Notes: generated by a model not told the origin, from the letters alone. A stretch of DNA of 64,000 bases from Paenibacillus solani (GCF_001277345.1 NZ_LIUT01000001.1:2054369-2118368); one strand, 5' to 3'; positions 52,458 to 60,812 are shown, counted from the stretch's first letter. Numbers and translations are program-made.

Positions 52458-54434
52458 TTGGAGCGATATCCTTTCTCGTATGATCCGACAGAACCGTTCG
52501 TCAAGCAGGTCGGCGATTGGGTTGCGGATGTTTTTTATGATGTTTTACCTGAACATGGATTTGATGTCCGTGATGAACAAATTTTTATGGCCTATCAGTT
52601 GGAAAGAGCGTATGCCAATAAGAAAACTATTTTTGCAGAAGCAGGGGTAGGCACGGGAAAAACACTCGTGTATCTGCTTTATGCAGTTAACTATGCCAGA
52701 TATACGCGTAAGCCTGCAGTGATTGCCTGTGCAGATGAGTCGCTCATTGAGCAGCTTGTGAAACAGGAAGGAGATATAGCTAAGCTTGCCCGTTATTTAG
52801 ATTTACAGATTGATGCGCGGCTCGGTAAATCCCCTGATCAATATCTATGTCTCAAAAAAATAGACGGCGTTCGTTTTCAGGATGAAGATGCGGCGGTTAT
52901 TGAAGACGTGTATGAGAATCTTCCTGATTTTGTTCATTCCCCAGGAACGATGCAATCTTTTTACCCTTACGGCGATCGTAAGGAATACCCCGATCTGAAT
53001 GATGAACAGTGGAATAAGATCAACTGGGATTCATTTCAGGACTGTTTTGTATGTGATAAAAGACATCGCTGCGGCATGACTCTATCTCGGGACCATTATC
53101 GAAAATCTACAGACCTTATTATCTGTTCCCATGATTACTATATGGAGCATGTGTGGACCTATGAGGGAAGAAAAAGAGAAGGTCAGCTTCCCCTCCTCCC
53201 GGAACATAGTTCAGTCGTCTTTGACGAAGGACATTTACTCGAATCGGCAGCACAACATGCCCTCAGCTATAAGCTGAAGCATAGTGCATATGAAGAGATT
53301 ATTACTCGTCTTCTAGATGGAGAGATCAGGGAAACGCTAGCCGAACGAATTGAAGATTCCATTGATCAGAGTCAGCTTGTGTTTTCTCTGGTAGCGGAGC
53401 AAAGCACAGCGATACCCGGTTCTGATCGTAAACGAGTTCGAATGGATGAGAAGCTTCGAAAAGAACTGAACCGCTGGAAAAGCACAATTGAAGCTATTGA
53501 TGAAGAACTGGTCTTTGAGAGTGGCCTATATACGCTTGATGAATATAAACTGCGTATCGTTGAAGAGCATCTGGAGATGATCCAAACTGCACTTCATCTC
53601 TTCCGTGAGTCAGATACCTACATTTGCTGGGCGGAAGAAAATGAGGACGGTGCTGCAACACTTGCCATTATGCCGCAAACGGTCAAGGAAGTGCTGGAGG
53701 AACGGGTATTCGGTCTTCAGATGCCAATTGTATTCTCTTCAGCAACCTTATCGGTAGATGGATCTTTTGATTATGTAGCAGGAAGTCTCGGTATCAGTGA
53801 ATATTTATCTTTTTCCGTGGACTCTCCGTACGATTACGAGAAGCAGATGAAGTTATTAGCACCGAGTGAACTTCTGCAAGATGGAGAGATTAGGAGTGAA
53901 GTTGCTGCGGCGAAGAAGCTGGCCTTGGCGGCCGAGCTGATCAAACGTACTGAAGGACGAGCTCTATTGTTATTTAGAACGATGAATGAGCTTCGTGAGT
54001 TCAAGCAAGCCGCTTCCCACCACCCATCTTTCACATCCTATACCATGCTGTATGAAGGTGACCGTGAGATTAGCAGTCTCATCGCTGAGTTCCAAAATAC
54101 AGAGGAAAGCGTGCTCTGTGCAGCAAGCCTATGGGAGGGTCTGGATGTGCCAGGGCCTTCATTATCCAACGTTATAATTTGGTCACTGCCTTATCCACCG
54201 GAAGATCCAGTATTTATGGCTAAACGGGAAGCTGCTGATTCCGCCTATGAAGAAGTAGACCTGCCATATATGCTGCTTCGCTTACGGCAAGGATTAGGTA
54301 GACTCATTCGCTCATCGACGGATCAAGGTATTGCAGCCATCTTGGATGCGGAAATTTTGCTCAATCAGCATGTCAGAGATAAAGTCGAAGCAGTATTGCC
54401 GCCTGGAGCTATACTTGAAGTAGAATCGCTGTAG
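52458..54434 (+). CDS. DinG/YoaA-type ATP-dependent DNA helicase
   Basis: A 658-residue XPD/Rad3-like superfamily 2 helicase. Walker A is AEAGVGTGKT (residues 60-69), the Walker B is VFDEGHLLES, and the later motifs include SSATLS and RLRQGLGRLIRSSTDQG. Cysteines in YLCLKK and DCFVCDKRHRCG are positioned to hold the 4Fe-4S cluster typical of DinG/YoaA. It probably unwinds damaged or structured DNA. TTG at 52458 is the start, seven bases after GGAGG. It is followed by a strong terminator. Confidence 0.9.
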   Translation: MERYPFSYDPTEPFVKQVGDWVADVFYDVLPEHGFDVRDEQIFMAYQLERAYANKKTIFAEAGVGTGKTLVYLLYAVNYARYTRKPAVIACADESLIEQLVKQEGDIAKLARYLDLQIDARLGKSPDQYLCLKKIDGVRFQDEDAAVIEDVYENLPDFVHSPGTMQSFYPYGDRKEYPDLNDEQWNKINWDSFQDCFVCDKRHRCGMTLSRDHYRKSTDLIICSHDYYMEHVWTYEGRKREGQLPLLPEHSSVVFDEGHLLESAAQHALSYKLKHSAYEEIITRLLDGEIRETLAERIEDSIDQSQLVFSLVAEQSTAIPGSDRKRVRMDEKLRKELNRWKSTIEAIDEELVFESGLYTLDEYKLRIVEEHLEMIQTALHLFRESDTYICWAEENEDGAATLAIMPQTVKEVLEERVFGLQMPIVFSSATLSVDGSFDYVAGSLGISEYLSFSVDSPYDYEKQMKLLAPSELLQDGEIRSEVAAAKKLALAAELIKRTEGRALLLFRTMNELREFKQAASHHPSFTSYTMLYEGDREISSLIAEFQNTEESVLCAASLWEGLDVPGPSLSNVIIWSLPYPPEDPVFMAKREAADSAYEEVDLPYMLLRLRQGLGRLIRSSTDQGIAAILDAEILLNQHVRDKVEAVLPPGAILEVESL

Positions 54435-54466
54435 TTATTACTTCAAATCGTATAAAAGTAAGCTGG

Positions 54467-54536
54467 AAAAAGACCTGTTCTTTAACGCAATTTAAGTCAT
54501 AAAGTAGACTTGGAGCGTGTTAGAACAGGTCTTTTT
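54467..54536 (+). terminator. Terminator of the helicase gene
   Basis: AAAAAGACCTGTTCT (54467-54481) pairs perfectly with AGAACAGGTCTTTTT (54522-54536) around a 40-base loop, which has a partial inner hairpin. T-runs on both strands make it bidirectional. Confidence 0.85.
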
Positions 54537-54668
54537 ATACTGTGTTATGTGTGGAATGTTACTTATAGACAATTTCCGCTGGATTATATTTTATATTCGA
54601 GGTTGTCCTAATATTACGAACAGAGCACGGTGAGCGAACATAACCACCAGCACTCTGTTTTTGGTTGC

Positions 54669-54947
54669 TCAGTAAAGGGTAGGAATCGGAGGGCATGATA
54701 CGGCATCGATAAATCGCAGGTCAATACCATAGAAGTACCAGTATGATCCGCTCCATCTATACCCTGCAACCCCCTCCATATCGACATATGTCGGATAAAA
54801 CCAGAAGTTTTCACCAGACCTAAGCCAAACATAGGTATACTGGTAAACACAGTCGACGATATAAGAAACTGCGGGTTTCGGCGGGATAAATGAGGGAGGA
54901 GACAGCGGCGGTTGTCTCATGGGTCTTTTGTTTCCCATATGAGCCAT
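54669..54947 (-). CDS. Small proline/tyrosine-rich protein, possible spore-coat protein
   Basis: A 92-residue protein starting MAHMGNKRPMRQPPLSPPSF, followed by a tyrosine- and tryptophan-rich part (DCVYQYTYVWLRSGENFWFY, GYRWSGSYWYFYGIDLRFID). Such Pro/Tyr-rich small proteins in spore formers are often coat or surface proteins, but no specific family is recognised. TAGGAGT six bases before the ATG fixes the start. It stands alone. Confidence 0.65.
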   Translation of the reverse strand: MAHMGNKRPMRQPPLSPPSFIPPKPAVSYIVDCVYQYTYVWLRSGENFWFYPTYVDMEGVAGYRWSGSYWYFYGIDLRFIDAVSCPPIPTLY

Positions 54948-55034
54948 AACTTCACTCCTAGCAGAAGGTTTTCATAATTTTACATGGAACTTTAAATCAT
55001 CCTATGTAGGTGAATAACCACTTGACTGTACTGA

Positions 55035-55073
55035 TGCCTACCTAAATTGGTAATTGGACGGTGTTCTTGTCCC
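55035..55073 (+). repeat. Family A repeat fragment (copy 9)
   Basis: CCTAAATTGGTAATTGGACG then GTGTTCTTGTCCC keeps the left end of family A only. It lies 3' of the minus-strand anti-sigma gene, next to that gene's own terminator. Confidence 0.5.
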
Positions 55074-55076
55074 ATA

Positions 55077-55119
55077 TCAAAACGGGAATCACCCAATTGA
55101 ATTTGAGGTGATTCCCGTT
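55077..55119 (-). terminator. Terminator of the sigma/anti-sigma operon
   Basis: AACGGGAATCACC pairs perfectly with GGTGATTCCCGTT around a 13-base loop, with TTTTG on the minus strand, just after the stop at 55133. Confidence 0.85.
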
Positions 55120-55132
55120 ATTTTAGTACTTA

Positions 55133-56077
55133 TTATTCCAAATAGCCTTCGGCAAGTTTCATCATGGTTTCTTTGCTTACTTTATTCAAGTCTCCATTTA
55201 TACTATAGACGTATTTTACCTTTTTGTCTGGGCTCTCGTATACCCATTTCAGCTCGTGCCACTGCGAAGGACCAAATTCTGTATGCAGCATTTCTACTCC
55301 CTTCACATGAACCTTCTCCTGCTTAAATTCAACGTTCTTGTCAATATACATTGTAGGGTCGCTTTCTCCAATCAGTTTAGTGATATTAACCCGAATTTTA
55401 TCCTCTCCATTTTGATACGTAGCATTGAGAATGAAAAACTGATCTGTCATTTCAACCGGCATCATGGCATATCCCTGATTGGATTCTTCCGCCTGCTTTC
55501 TCAGCTTTTCTGCCATTTTCTTTTTTTCTTCCGAAGAAGGAGGATTCACTTCCTGAGCATTTTTAAAGATTACGTCCGCCGTTTGGAATGTATAATTTCC
55601 ATTGAGGTTGTCTGCGATCTTAATGGATTTATCCGTAATCTTATCGCGCAATTGAGATAGATCTTGGAAGATAGTCACCTTCGTTCCAAGAATTGTTTCA
55701 TGATTCGGGTTATTGCCAACCATATAGAACAGCCCAGCTTCCCCGTTCTTTAGCATCTTATCCTTAAGTTCATAAAATGCCTTGTAACGCTCTATCTCAT
55801 CTTTCGATTCTGTTTTTCCGTAATCTTTCGTAGATTTAGTCTCATATACGACTTCGCCATCCTTGTTGTTCAAAGAATGATATTGAACTGCCGCATAACC
55901 CGTGGAGGCCATTAACATCATTCCTACAAACGCAGTCAAAGCAACTTTATATTTCACAAAAAACCTCTCCTTTTCTTTTGGCTTAGCATGTAGTATTCTC
56001 ATTACTTTTCCTGTCAAGTCGGCGTCGGGAATGCGCGGGTCATCAAACAGTTTTTTCAAATCCCGATCCCTGTCCAT
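55133..56077 (-). CDS. Probable anti-sigma factor, membrane-anchored
   Basis: A 314-residue protein with an N-terminal cytoplasmic part (DRDRDLKKLFDDPRIPDADL), one membrane helix (VALTAFVGMMLMASTGYAAV) and a large extracellular domain rich in Lys and Glu (VEMTDQFFILNATYQNGEDK, SPDKKVKYVYSINGDL). The layout and its overlap with the ECF sigma gene argue for an anti-sigma factor, although no zinc-binding ASD motif is visible. ATG 56077 has GGGAG nine bases upstream; an ATG two codons earlier is too close. The genes overlap by 35 bases. Confidence 0.65.
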   Translation of the reverse strand: MDRDRDLKKLFDDPRIPDADLTGKVMRILHAKPKEKERFFVKYKVALTAFVGMMLMASTGYAAVQYHSLNNKDGEVVYETKSTKDYGKTESKDEIERYKAFYELKDKMLKNGEAGLFYMVGNNPNHETILGTKVTIFQDLSQLRDKITDKSIKIADNLNGNYTFQTADVIFKNAQEVNPPSSEEKKKMAEKLRKQAEESNQGYAMMPVEMTDQFFILNATYQNGEDKIRVNITKLIGESDPTMYIDKNVEFKQEKVHVKGVEMLHTEFGPSQWHELKWVYESPDKKVKYVYSINGDLNKVSKETMMKLAEGYLE

Positions 56078-56636
56078 ATTCATACACTCCCACTCCCTTC
56101 ACTTGAGCATAATACTTTCGAAATTTTGCAGATGTACGTTCGTATTTTTTACGAAGGCTGGCGCTGTTTTTGCCGAGAATCAATCCGATTTCCTGGTAGC
56201 TTTTATCCTCGACACAACGTAAGATTAACAAATTACGCTCATCAGCCGATAATTTAGCCATGGCTTGATGTACGGATTCATCAAAATAATTGGCTTCAAT
56301 ATGCAAATCGACTTCATTATTTTCTTTATCATCCTGGTAAAAGAAAGGCAAATATTTCACCAACCTTCGCCTACGGATGATGTCGACACATTGATGGTAG
56401 GCAATCTTGTATATCCAGGCGTTAAAATTCATCTGATATTGAGCATATTTGTTCAGGGTGCGGAATGTTTTTAAAAATACTTCCTGTGCGTTATCCTCGG
56501 CTTCGGCATAATTGCCCAGCATATGATAACAGTAGCGAAAAATCGGTTTTTGATAAATCTCCATGATTTTCGCGAATTTTACTGTGTTCCCATCCAACAC
56601 TTCTGCAATGACCTGACTTAACTCCGCATCATTCAA
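56043..56636 (-). CDS. ECF RNA polymerase sigma factor
   Basis: A 197-residue sigma-70 family factor of the ECF group. Region 2 reads YCYHMLGNYAEAEDNAQEVF followed by FNAWIYKIAYHQCVDIIRRR; region 4 reads LSADERNLLILRCVEDKSYQ and EIGLILGKNSASLRKKYERT. It redirects RNA polymerase to a stress regulon, probably under the control of the overlapping membrane protein gene. The start is TTG at 56636, about five bases after GGGGGGAG. Confidence 0.9.
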   Translation of the reverse strand: MNDAELSQVIAEVLDGNTVKFAKIMEIYQKPIFRYCYHMLGNYAEAEDNAQEVFLKTFRTLNKYAQYQMNFNAWIYKIAYHQCVDIIRRRRLVKYLPFFYQDDKENNEVDLHIEANYFDESVHQAMAKLSADERNLLILRCVEDKSYQEIGLILGKNSASLRKKYERTSAKFRKYYAQVKGVGVYEYGQGSGFEKTV

Positions 56637-56735
56637 GCCGTCTCCCCCCTTTCACTCTATACAACGAACAGCTCGCCCCCAAATGTGACAGCAAAAAAAT
56701 ACTACAATCTAAATCGAGAGTTTTATTAGTTAAAT

Positions 56736-56790
56736 TATCCTGCCTGTTAGCTTAACAAAGGCAGCCGATCACAATGATCAGCTGCCTTCT
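56736..56790 (-). repeat. Family B repeat with terminator hairpin, copy 3
   Basis: TATCCTGCCTGTTAGCTTAAC then GGCAGCCGATCACAATGATCAGCTGCC. On the minus strand GGCAGCTGATC pairs with GATCGGCTGCC (one G-U pair), 15 bases after the MerR-type gene's stop. Confidence 0.85.
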
Positions 56791-56803
56791 TATTAGGATT
56801 GTG

Positions 56804-57568
56804 CTATTTTCTCCCGTTAGTTGATTGAGATATATAATGCATAATAGCGCTGTGTAGGAAATCCGCGAAGTCTTCGTTGCCATATTGATTAATATAATTT
56901 TTCATTCGTATATCATATTTATATGTATCGGCAATGCAGGTTAGCAGATTTGAATCACAAGTCATGAGTTGCTCTAAATTATTCCTCCACTCACCGATTA
57001 ATCGCTGCACTATAGCGGAGGAAGGAGACTGATTCATATTGGATGCAATATTTTTAAACACTTGTTCAACATTAGAAAACAGCTTCACTCTTTCATCTGG
57101 TGATAATTTCTCTAACCTTTCATTGTACTCTTTATATGCCTCTGTCTTGCCATAAAAGAAACTCGCCTCATTCGCATATTGTTCTTGCAATGGCAACACA
57201 GAAGAGCTATCAAAAACATGCAAACTGCCGATATCTTTCCCTGAAACGTACTCATCGATAGCGGTCTTGATCGTTTCTAATCTTTTTATTCTCGATTGTA
57301 AAATATGACTTTGGTTGTTCAGTATTTGTTTCTGTTCTTTCCTGGTTAGCTTTAAAATGTCCGCAATTTCTTTCAAGGAAAAATCCAATTCCTTTAGGAA
57401 AAGAATCGTTTGAAGTTTTTCCAAACTGCTTCGATCATAGAGGCGATACCCTTTCTCTGTCAGATGCGTCGGTTTAAATAAATGAATTCTATCGTAGTAA
57501 TGCAGGGTACGAGCTGTAATGCCGGTAATCTGAACTAAATCTTTAACAGCTAATAATGGTTTCTTCAT
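56804..57568 (-). CDS. MerR-family regulator with TipAS drug-binding domain
   Basis: A 254-residue regulator. Residues 1-70 are a MerR winged helix (VKDLVQITGITARTLHYYDR, GYRLYDRSSLEKLQTILFLK). A coiled coil follows, and then a TipAS-type antibiotic-recognition domain (about 130-254: YGKTEAYKEYNERLEKLSPD, EWRNNLEQLMTCDSNLLT). Such proteins bind peptide or lipophilic drugs and activate a promoter with a long spacer. AAAAGGA seven bases before the ATG fixes the start, overlapping the DUF2268 gene by 26 bases. It should activate the operon promoter at 58500-58530. Confidence 0.87.
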   Translation of the reverse strand: MKKPLLAVKDLVQITGITARTLHYYDRIHLFKPTHLTEKGYRLYDRSSLEKLQTILFLKELDFSLKEIADILKLTRKEQKQILNNQSHILQSRIKRLETIKTAIDEYVSGKDIGSLHVFDSSSVLPLQEQYANEASFFYGKTEAYKEYNERLEKLSPDERVKLFSNVEQVFKNIASNMNQSPSSAIVQRLIGEWRNNLEQLMTCDSNLLTCIADTYKYDIRMKNYINQYGNEDFADFLHSAIMHYISQSTNGRK

Positions 57569-58469
57569 CCCAAAATCCTTTTATTTCGTCTAGTATTTGA
57601 GCAGCAGGTGTTATGGTGGCCTCAAAGATCGTACTTCCTGTCTTTCTTAAATAATACTGAATTAGATGATATCCGCAAGCGTAGCCGGCGCTATAAGGCA
57701 TATTGACCGGTTCTAGATTTTGAAGTTTGGCGATCTCATCACCGTAAAGATACGGGGCCAATTGATCAAACCCGGTTAATTGCAATTGTTCTCTTAGTAC
57801 AGGTTTTATGTGTGTGTTAAGTATTTCTGCGTTGGTTTTCGTTACCCAAGGGCCGAGCAGTTCCTCTCCAAACATGAACGTTGCATAGTTTTCAGCTAAT
57901 CCTTCACTTACAAGTAGCTCGCCCAAATTAACGGTGTGATCCCACTGAATAAATTGATATCGTACATTATGGTTGCATTCGTGTGCGAGCGCAGCCTTCA
58001 TTCGAGGAATCGTATACTCATTTGGCAAGAGTGTACCCCAGATAAACCCGGGAATGCCCCCGAAACCGCTATATCCTTCATTTATTGTTAAGGCGCGGCT
58101 TTCCGGATTGCCTAGCTGAATGGTAAACAAATAATCGGATACGGGGAGGTTAATTTCATGCTCTACAAATAGATTTAGGCTTTTCTTCACAGCATGCTCA
58201 CACTCTAACCAAAATGATTCGGACGAAATGAGCTCGATCTCTGCACAAATCTGCGGGCTAATCTGATCAGGGGATCGATGCATCATACTGTTAAACGCAA
58301 TAACGTCAAAACCATTCTCCTCTTCAGCTTTAAAAGGGATCTGTTGAATTTGCCATTGTTTCATAAAGGGAGCCATCATTTCATTTCTGAATAATTCAAG
58401 CTTTTCTTCGGGCGAAGCTTGGGCAACTTTTTGATAAATATGATCTGAGCGCAGTGTTTTAATATTCAT
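57543..58469 (-). CDS. DUF2268 zinc metallopeptidase-like protein
   Basis: A 308-residue DUF2268 protein. ALAHECNHNVRYQ contains HExxH with both histidines and the catalytic Glu; SEGLAENYATFMFGEELLGP provides the third ligand region, so a zincin-type peptidase is likely. It has no signal peptide. GGAGT seven bases before ATG 58469 fixes the start; the frame is open upstream to 58508, inside the promoter. It is the first gene of a two-gene operon with the TipAS-MerR regulator and is a probable target of it; its physiological substrate is unknown. Confidence 0.82.
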   Translation of the reverse strand: MNIKTLRSDHIYQKVAQASPEEKLELFRNEMMAPFMKQWQIQQIPFKAEEENGFDVIAFNSMMHRSPDQISPQICAEIELISSESFWLECEHAVKKSLNLFVEHEINLPVSDYLFTIQLGNPESRALTINEGYSGFGGIPGFIWGTLLPNEYTIPRMKAALAHECNHNVRYQFIQWDHTVNLGELLVSEGLAENYATFMFGEELLGPWVTKTNAEILNTHIKPVLREQLQLTGFDQLAPYLYGDEIAKLQNLEPVNMPYSAGYACGYHLIQYYLRKTGSTIFEATITPAAQILDEIKGFWDEETIISC

Positions 58470-58499
58470 AATTCTCACTCCAAGTAGTTTATAGTGAGA

Positions 58500-58530
58500 A
58501 TTATGCACTATGACCTAACGTCATAGTCAA
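58500..58530 (-). promoter_or_regulatory. MerR-type promoter with palindromic operator in a 19-base spacer
   Basis: On the minus strand TTGACT (-35, 58525-58530) and CATAAT (-10, 58500-58505) are separated by 19 bases. ACTATGAC-n5-GTCATAGT, a perfect 8-5-8 palindrome (58507-58527), fills the spacer and overlaps the -35. This is exactly the geometry of MerR-activated promoters and precedes the DUF2268-merR operon. Confidence 0.85.
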
Positions 58531-58535
58531 GTACC

Positions 58536-58907
58536 CTATTCATTTCTTATGTTATTAATTATTCTCTGTTCATCGGGGAGATATTGCAGCCCCCATTTGC
58601 ACATATCTTCAAGAATCGGCATGAGAGTTTTACCCTTTGGAGTTAAAGAATATTCCACCTTTAGTGGTGTTTGTGAGTACTCCACCCTTTTGATGATCCC
58701 GCTTTCTTCTAGCTCTTTCAATTGAGAACTCAACACCTTATGTGTGATTCCTAAAATACTTCTCTTGAGTTCACCGTAGCGTAACACTTTTTGGCATGCT
58801 ATTTGATACATGATTTTCATCTTCCACTTTCCGCCCAAAACGGTTAACGTGTAGTCAAATGGAGTCAGGAGGTTATGTTTTCCACTAAGTTCGGAATCAT
58901 TGGTCAT
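58536..58907 (-). CDS. HxlR-family transcriptional regulator
   Basis: A 123-residue winged-helix protein of the HxlR family (TLTVLGGKWKMKIMYQIACQ, KRSILGITHKVLSSQLKELE, KVEYSLTPKGKTLMPILEDM). HxlR proteins such as YodB, CatR and HypR often respond to quinones, aldehydes or disulfide stress; a cysteine at the end of the first helix (ACQKVLRYGELK) could be the sensor. A GTG at 58916 lies in the ribosome site; ATG 58907 is the start. It is divergent from the flavin-reductase gene, with a perfect palindrome between them. Confidence 0.87.
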   Translation of the reverse strand: MTNDSELSGKHNLLTPFDYTLTVLGGKWKMKIMYQIACQKVLRYGELKRSILGITHKVLSSQLKELEESGIIKRVEYSQTPLKVEYSLTPKGKTLMPILEDMCKWGLQYLPDEQRIINNIRNE

Positions 58908-58928
58908 CAAGATCACTTCCCTAAATGT

Positions 58929-58954
58929 AAGTACGCACTTATAAGTGCGTACTT
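58929..58954. promoter_or_regulatory. Perfect palindromic operator between hxlR-type and flavin-reductase genes
   Basis: A 26-base uninterrupted perfect palindrome: AAGTACGCACTTA at 58929-58941 is followed at once by its exact inverse at 58942-58954. It carries the TAC/GTA half-sites common in HxlR targets. It lies 22 bases before the regulator start and 70 before the reductase start, so it could control both. Confidence 0.75.
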
Positions 58955-59023
58955 TATTATTCTTAAAGCACGTGTCTATACTTAACAGAGTACATAAATA
59001 AATTAACGAAAAGGATAATAATT

Positions 59024-59659
59024 ATGCCAGGATATGATTCACTACATTTTACTAAAACCGATTTAAACGAGCAAGAAATGTATAAGTTAATGATTGGTTC
59101 GGTTGTACCTAGACCAATCGCATGGGTTTCCTCTAAAAGTAAAGAAGGATTTCTTAATTTAGCTCCCTTTAGTTTTTTTACAATTGCCTCTCGCAACCCA
59201 CCGACATTGCTACTTTCAATTGGACCCGGTGTAGGAGAAAGGGCTGGCACAATCAAGGATACACTTACCAATATTCGGGAGGTTGGTGAGTTTGTCATTA
59301 ATATGGTATCTGAATCTTTAGGAGAAGCAATGCAGCGTTCGTCTGCCAATCTCGAACCACATAGGAATGAGTTTGAGATTGCAGGTGTCACGCCTAAAAT
59401 CTGCAAAACAGTCGATGTGCCCGCGGTGCTCGAAGCACCAATCGCTTTTGAGCTAAAGCTGGATCGAATTATTCCTGTCGGCGAAGATCATCTGATTCTT
59501 GGAACAGTAGAACACGTGCAGTTGGATCCTGCGGTATATGCAGGAGATTATAGAATAGAGATTAACAATTGGAAGCCTTTAGCGAGCCTAGCTGGTGACT
59601 TTTCTGGGCTCACACCTACATTTTCAATCGGCCCAGATAATAGTAAAGATCAGATCTGA
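59024..59659 (+). CDS. Flavin reductase family (FMN-binding split barrel) protein
   Basis: A 211-residue protein of the flavin-reductase/DIM6-NTAB family. Key stretches are MIGSVVPRPIAWVSSKSKEG, NLAPFSFFTIASRNPPTLLL, and EHVQLDPAVYAGDYRIEI, all FMN-binding split-barrel features. It would bind FMN and reduce flavin or a quinone/nitro compound. AAAAGGA eight bases before the ATG fixes the start. The divergent HxlR gene is its probable regulator, consistent with an electrophile- or oxidant-induced detoxification unit. Confidence 0.87.
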   Translation: MPGYDSLHFTKTDLNEQEMYKLMIGSVVPRPIAWVSSKSKEGFLNLAPFSFFTIASRNPPTLLLSIGPGVGERAGTIKDTLTNIREVGEFVINMVSESLGEAMQRSSANLEPHRNEFEIAGVTPKICKTVDVPAVLEAPIAFELKLDRIIPVGEDHLILGTVEHVQLDPAVYAGDYRIEINNWKPLASLAGDFSGLTPTFSIGPDNSKDQI

Positions 59660-59795
59660 TATTGCCCCCATATGTACTTTTCATTTGCAAATGCTGTAAG
59701 CTGAGCCGCACGGTGAATTTCAACAGCGTAATCCGCAGGGAGTTCAAAGATGTTCTCGAACATTTGTATCCATCGTGCCTATGCGAAAATGATGT
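59660..59795 (-). other. Possible decayed coding stretch
   Basis: The minus strand reads ARWIQMFENIFELPADYAVE then IHRAAQLTAFANEKYIWGQY without stops, but with no start signal or known family. It may be the remnant of a gene that once preceded the flavin-reductase gene. Confidence 0.3.
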
Positions 59796-59800
59796 TCTAC

Positions 59801-59866
59801 AGTTAAAATAAAAAAGCCGCTAAAATAGCGACTTTTAAAGGATCTATGTTCCTGTCCCTCGACTTT
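59801..59866 (+). repeat. Family A interspersed repeat, copy 10 (right half only)
   Basis: Keeps the hairpin AAAGCCGCTAAAATAGCGACTTTT and the closing TATGTTCCTGTCC; the long palindrome is missing. It lies 20 bases 3' of the minus-strand phosphotransferase gene in the orientation of a terminator. Confidence 0.8.
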
Positions 59867-59885
59867 TTTATTCTGTTTAAAATAC

Positions 59886-60812
59886 CTATTTGGTCAAGTT
59901 TAAAAGCTCATTGCGAAGTCCAGAATAAGCATCTTTCCATCCCATCTTCGCATAAAAACGTAATCCGATCAGTCCATTGTAATATTTCGCACCAATTAAT
60001 CTTTCCTTAAAATTGGGAATGGAAATTCCCATCTGTTGCAGATACTTTTGGTACTCCCTAATCACATCAAGATTTCTTAAATGCCAGTCTAACGTTGCGA
60101 GATCAACAAGAAAATCGCCATATTTACCATTAGTGTCAATAATACCAGTTATACGTTGACCATTAGACATAATATTAAATTGATGAAAATCCCCGTGAAT
60201 AAAACACCGATATGGTTCATTATAGCTGGAATAGGCTAATAAACGGTTATAACATTCATCAAACACATCTTTCTCCAGGCAAGAAGTTTTAAATAAGTCG
60301 TACCACCCATCCCAAAAGGTGCCCGCCTGGTCCTCTGCATTAACAGCAATAATATGTTCCCTCCATGAACTATATGCTCCATTTCCGCTCGTATTTATGA
60401 ATCCATAACCGTGTGTTTGGCCTAACTCAATGTGGTTCATCTGGGTTAGAAGTTGTATAACCTCCGGAAGCAATTGGCGTTGTTGCTCAGGAGAGCAGCT
60501 TGCCAGATTGAGTCCGCTGATCTTTTCTGAAATTAGGTAGTTAAATGATTTAAATTCACCTAACCCGAGACAAGAAGGAAATGGAATTCCCTGTGATGTT
60601 AAGAGGTCTGAAATAAATCGTTCAGTTTCAAAGCTTCCTGCTAAGTCACTAAATTTAATAACGTATTCCTTATCAAAAACCAAGAAAGAGAATACCGCGC
60701 TTAAATTCCCCCCATTTAATGACGTTACCCCTGTCACAATCGAATCAAAATGTTTACTCAGCACAACTTCTACTTCCGAAGTTTCCAATGTTGGTTTTTC
60801 GTATGCAGTCAT
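59886..60812 (-). CDS. Aminoglycoside phosphotransferase (APH) family kinase
   Basis: A 308-residue protein-kinase-like phosphotransferase. The Brenner-type loop HGDFHQFNIM holds the catalytic Asp and Asn, and ITGIIDTNGKYGDFLVDLAT holds the metal-binding Asp. The N-terminal part has a nucleotide-binding glycine loop (VTSLNGGNLSAVFSFLV) and YVIKFSDLAG with the invariant Lys. The substrate may be an aminoglycoside, a macrolide, a sugar or homoserine; the sequence does not decide. AAGGAAGGAA before the ATG supports the start. It is a single gene ended by a family A repeat. Confidence 0.85.
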   Translation of the reverse strand: MTAYEKPTLETSEVEVVLSKHFDSIVTGVTSLNGGNLSAVFSFLVFDKEYVIKFSDLAGSFETERFISDLLTSQGIPFPSCLGLGEFKSFNYLISEKISGLNLASCSPEQQRQLLPEVIQLLTQMNHIELGQTHGYGFINTSGNGAYSSWREHIIAVNAEDQAGTFWDGWYDLFKTSCLEKDVFDECYNRLLAYSSYNEPYRCFIHGDFHQFNIMSNGQRITGIIDTNGKYGDFLVDLATLDWHLRNLDVIREYQKYLQQMGISIPNFKERLIGAKYYNGLIGLRFYAKMGWKDAYSGLRNELLNLTK

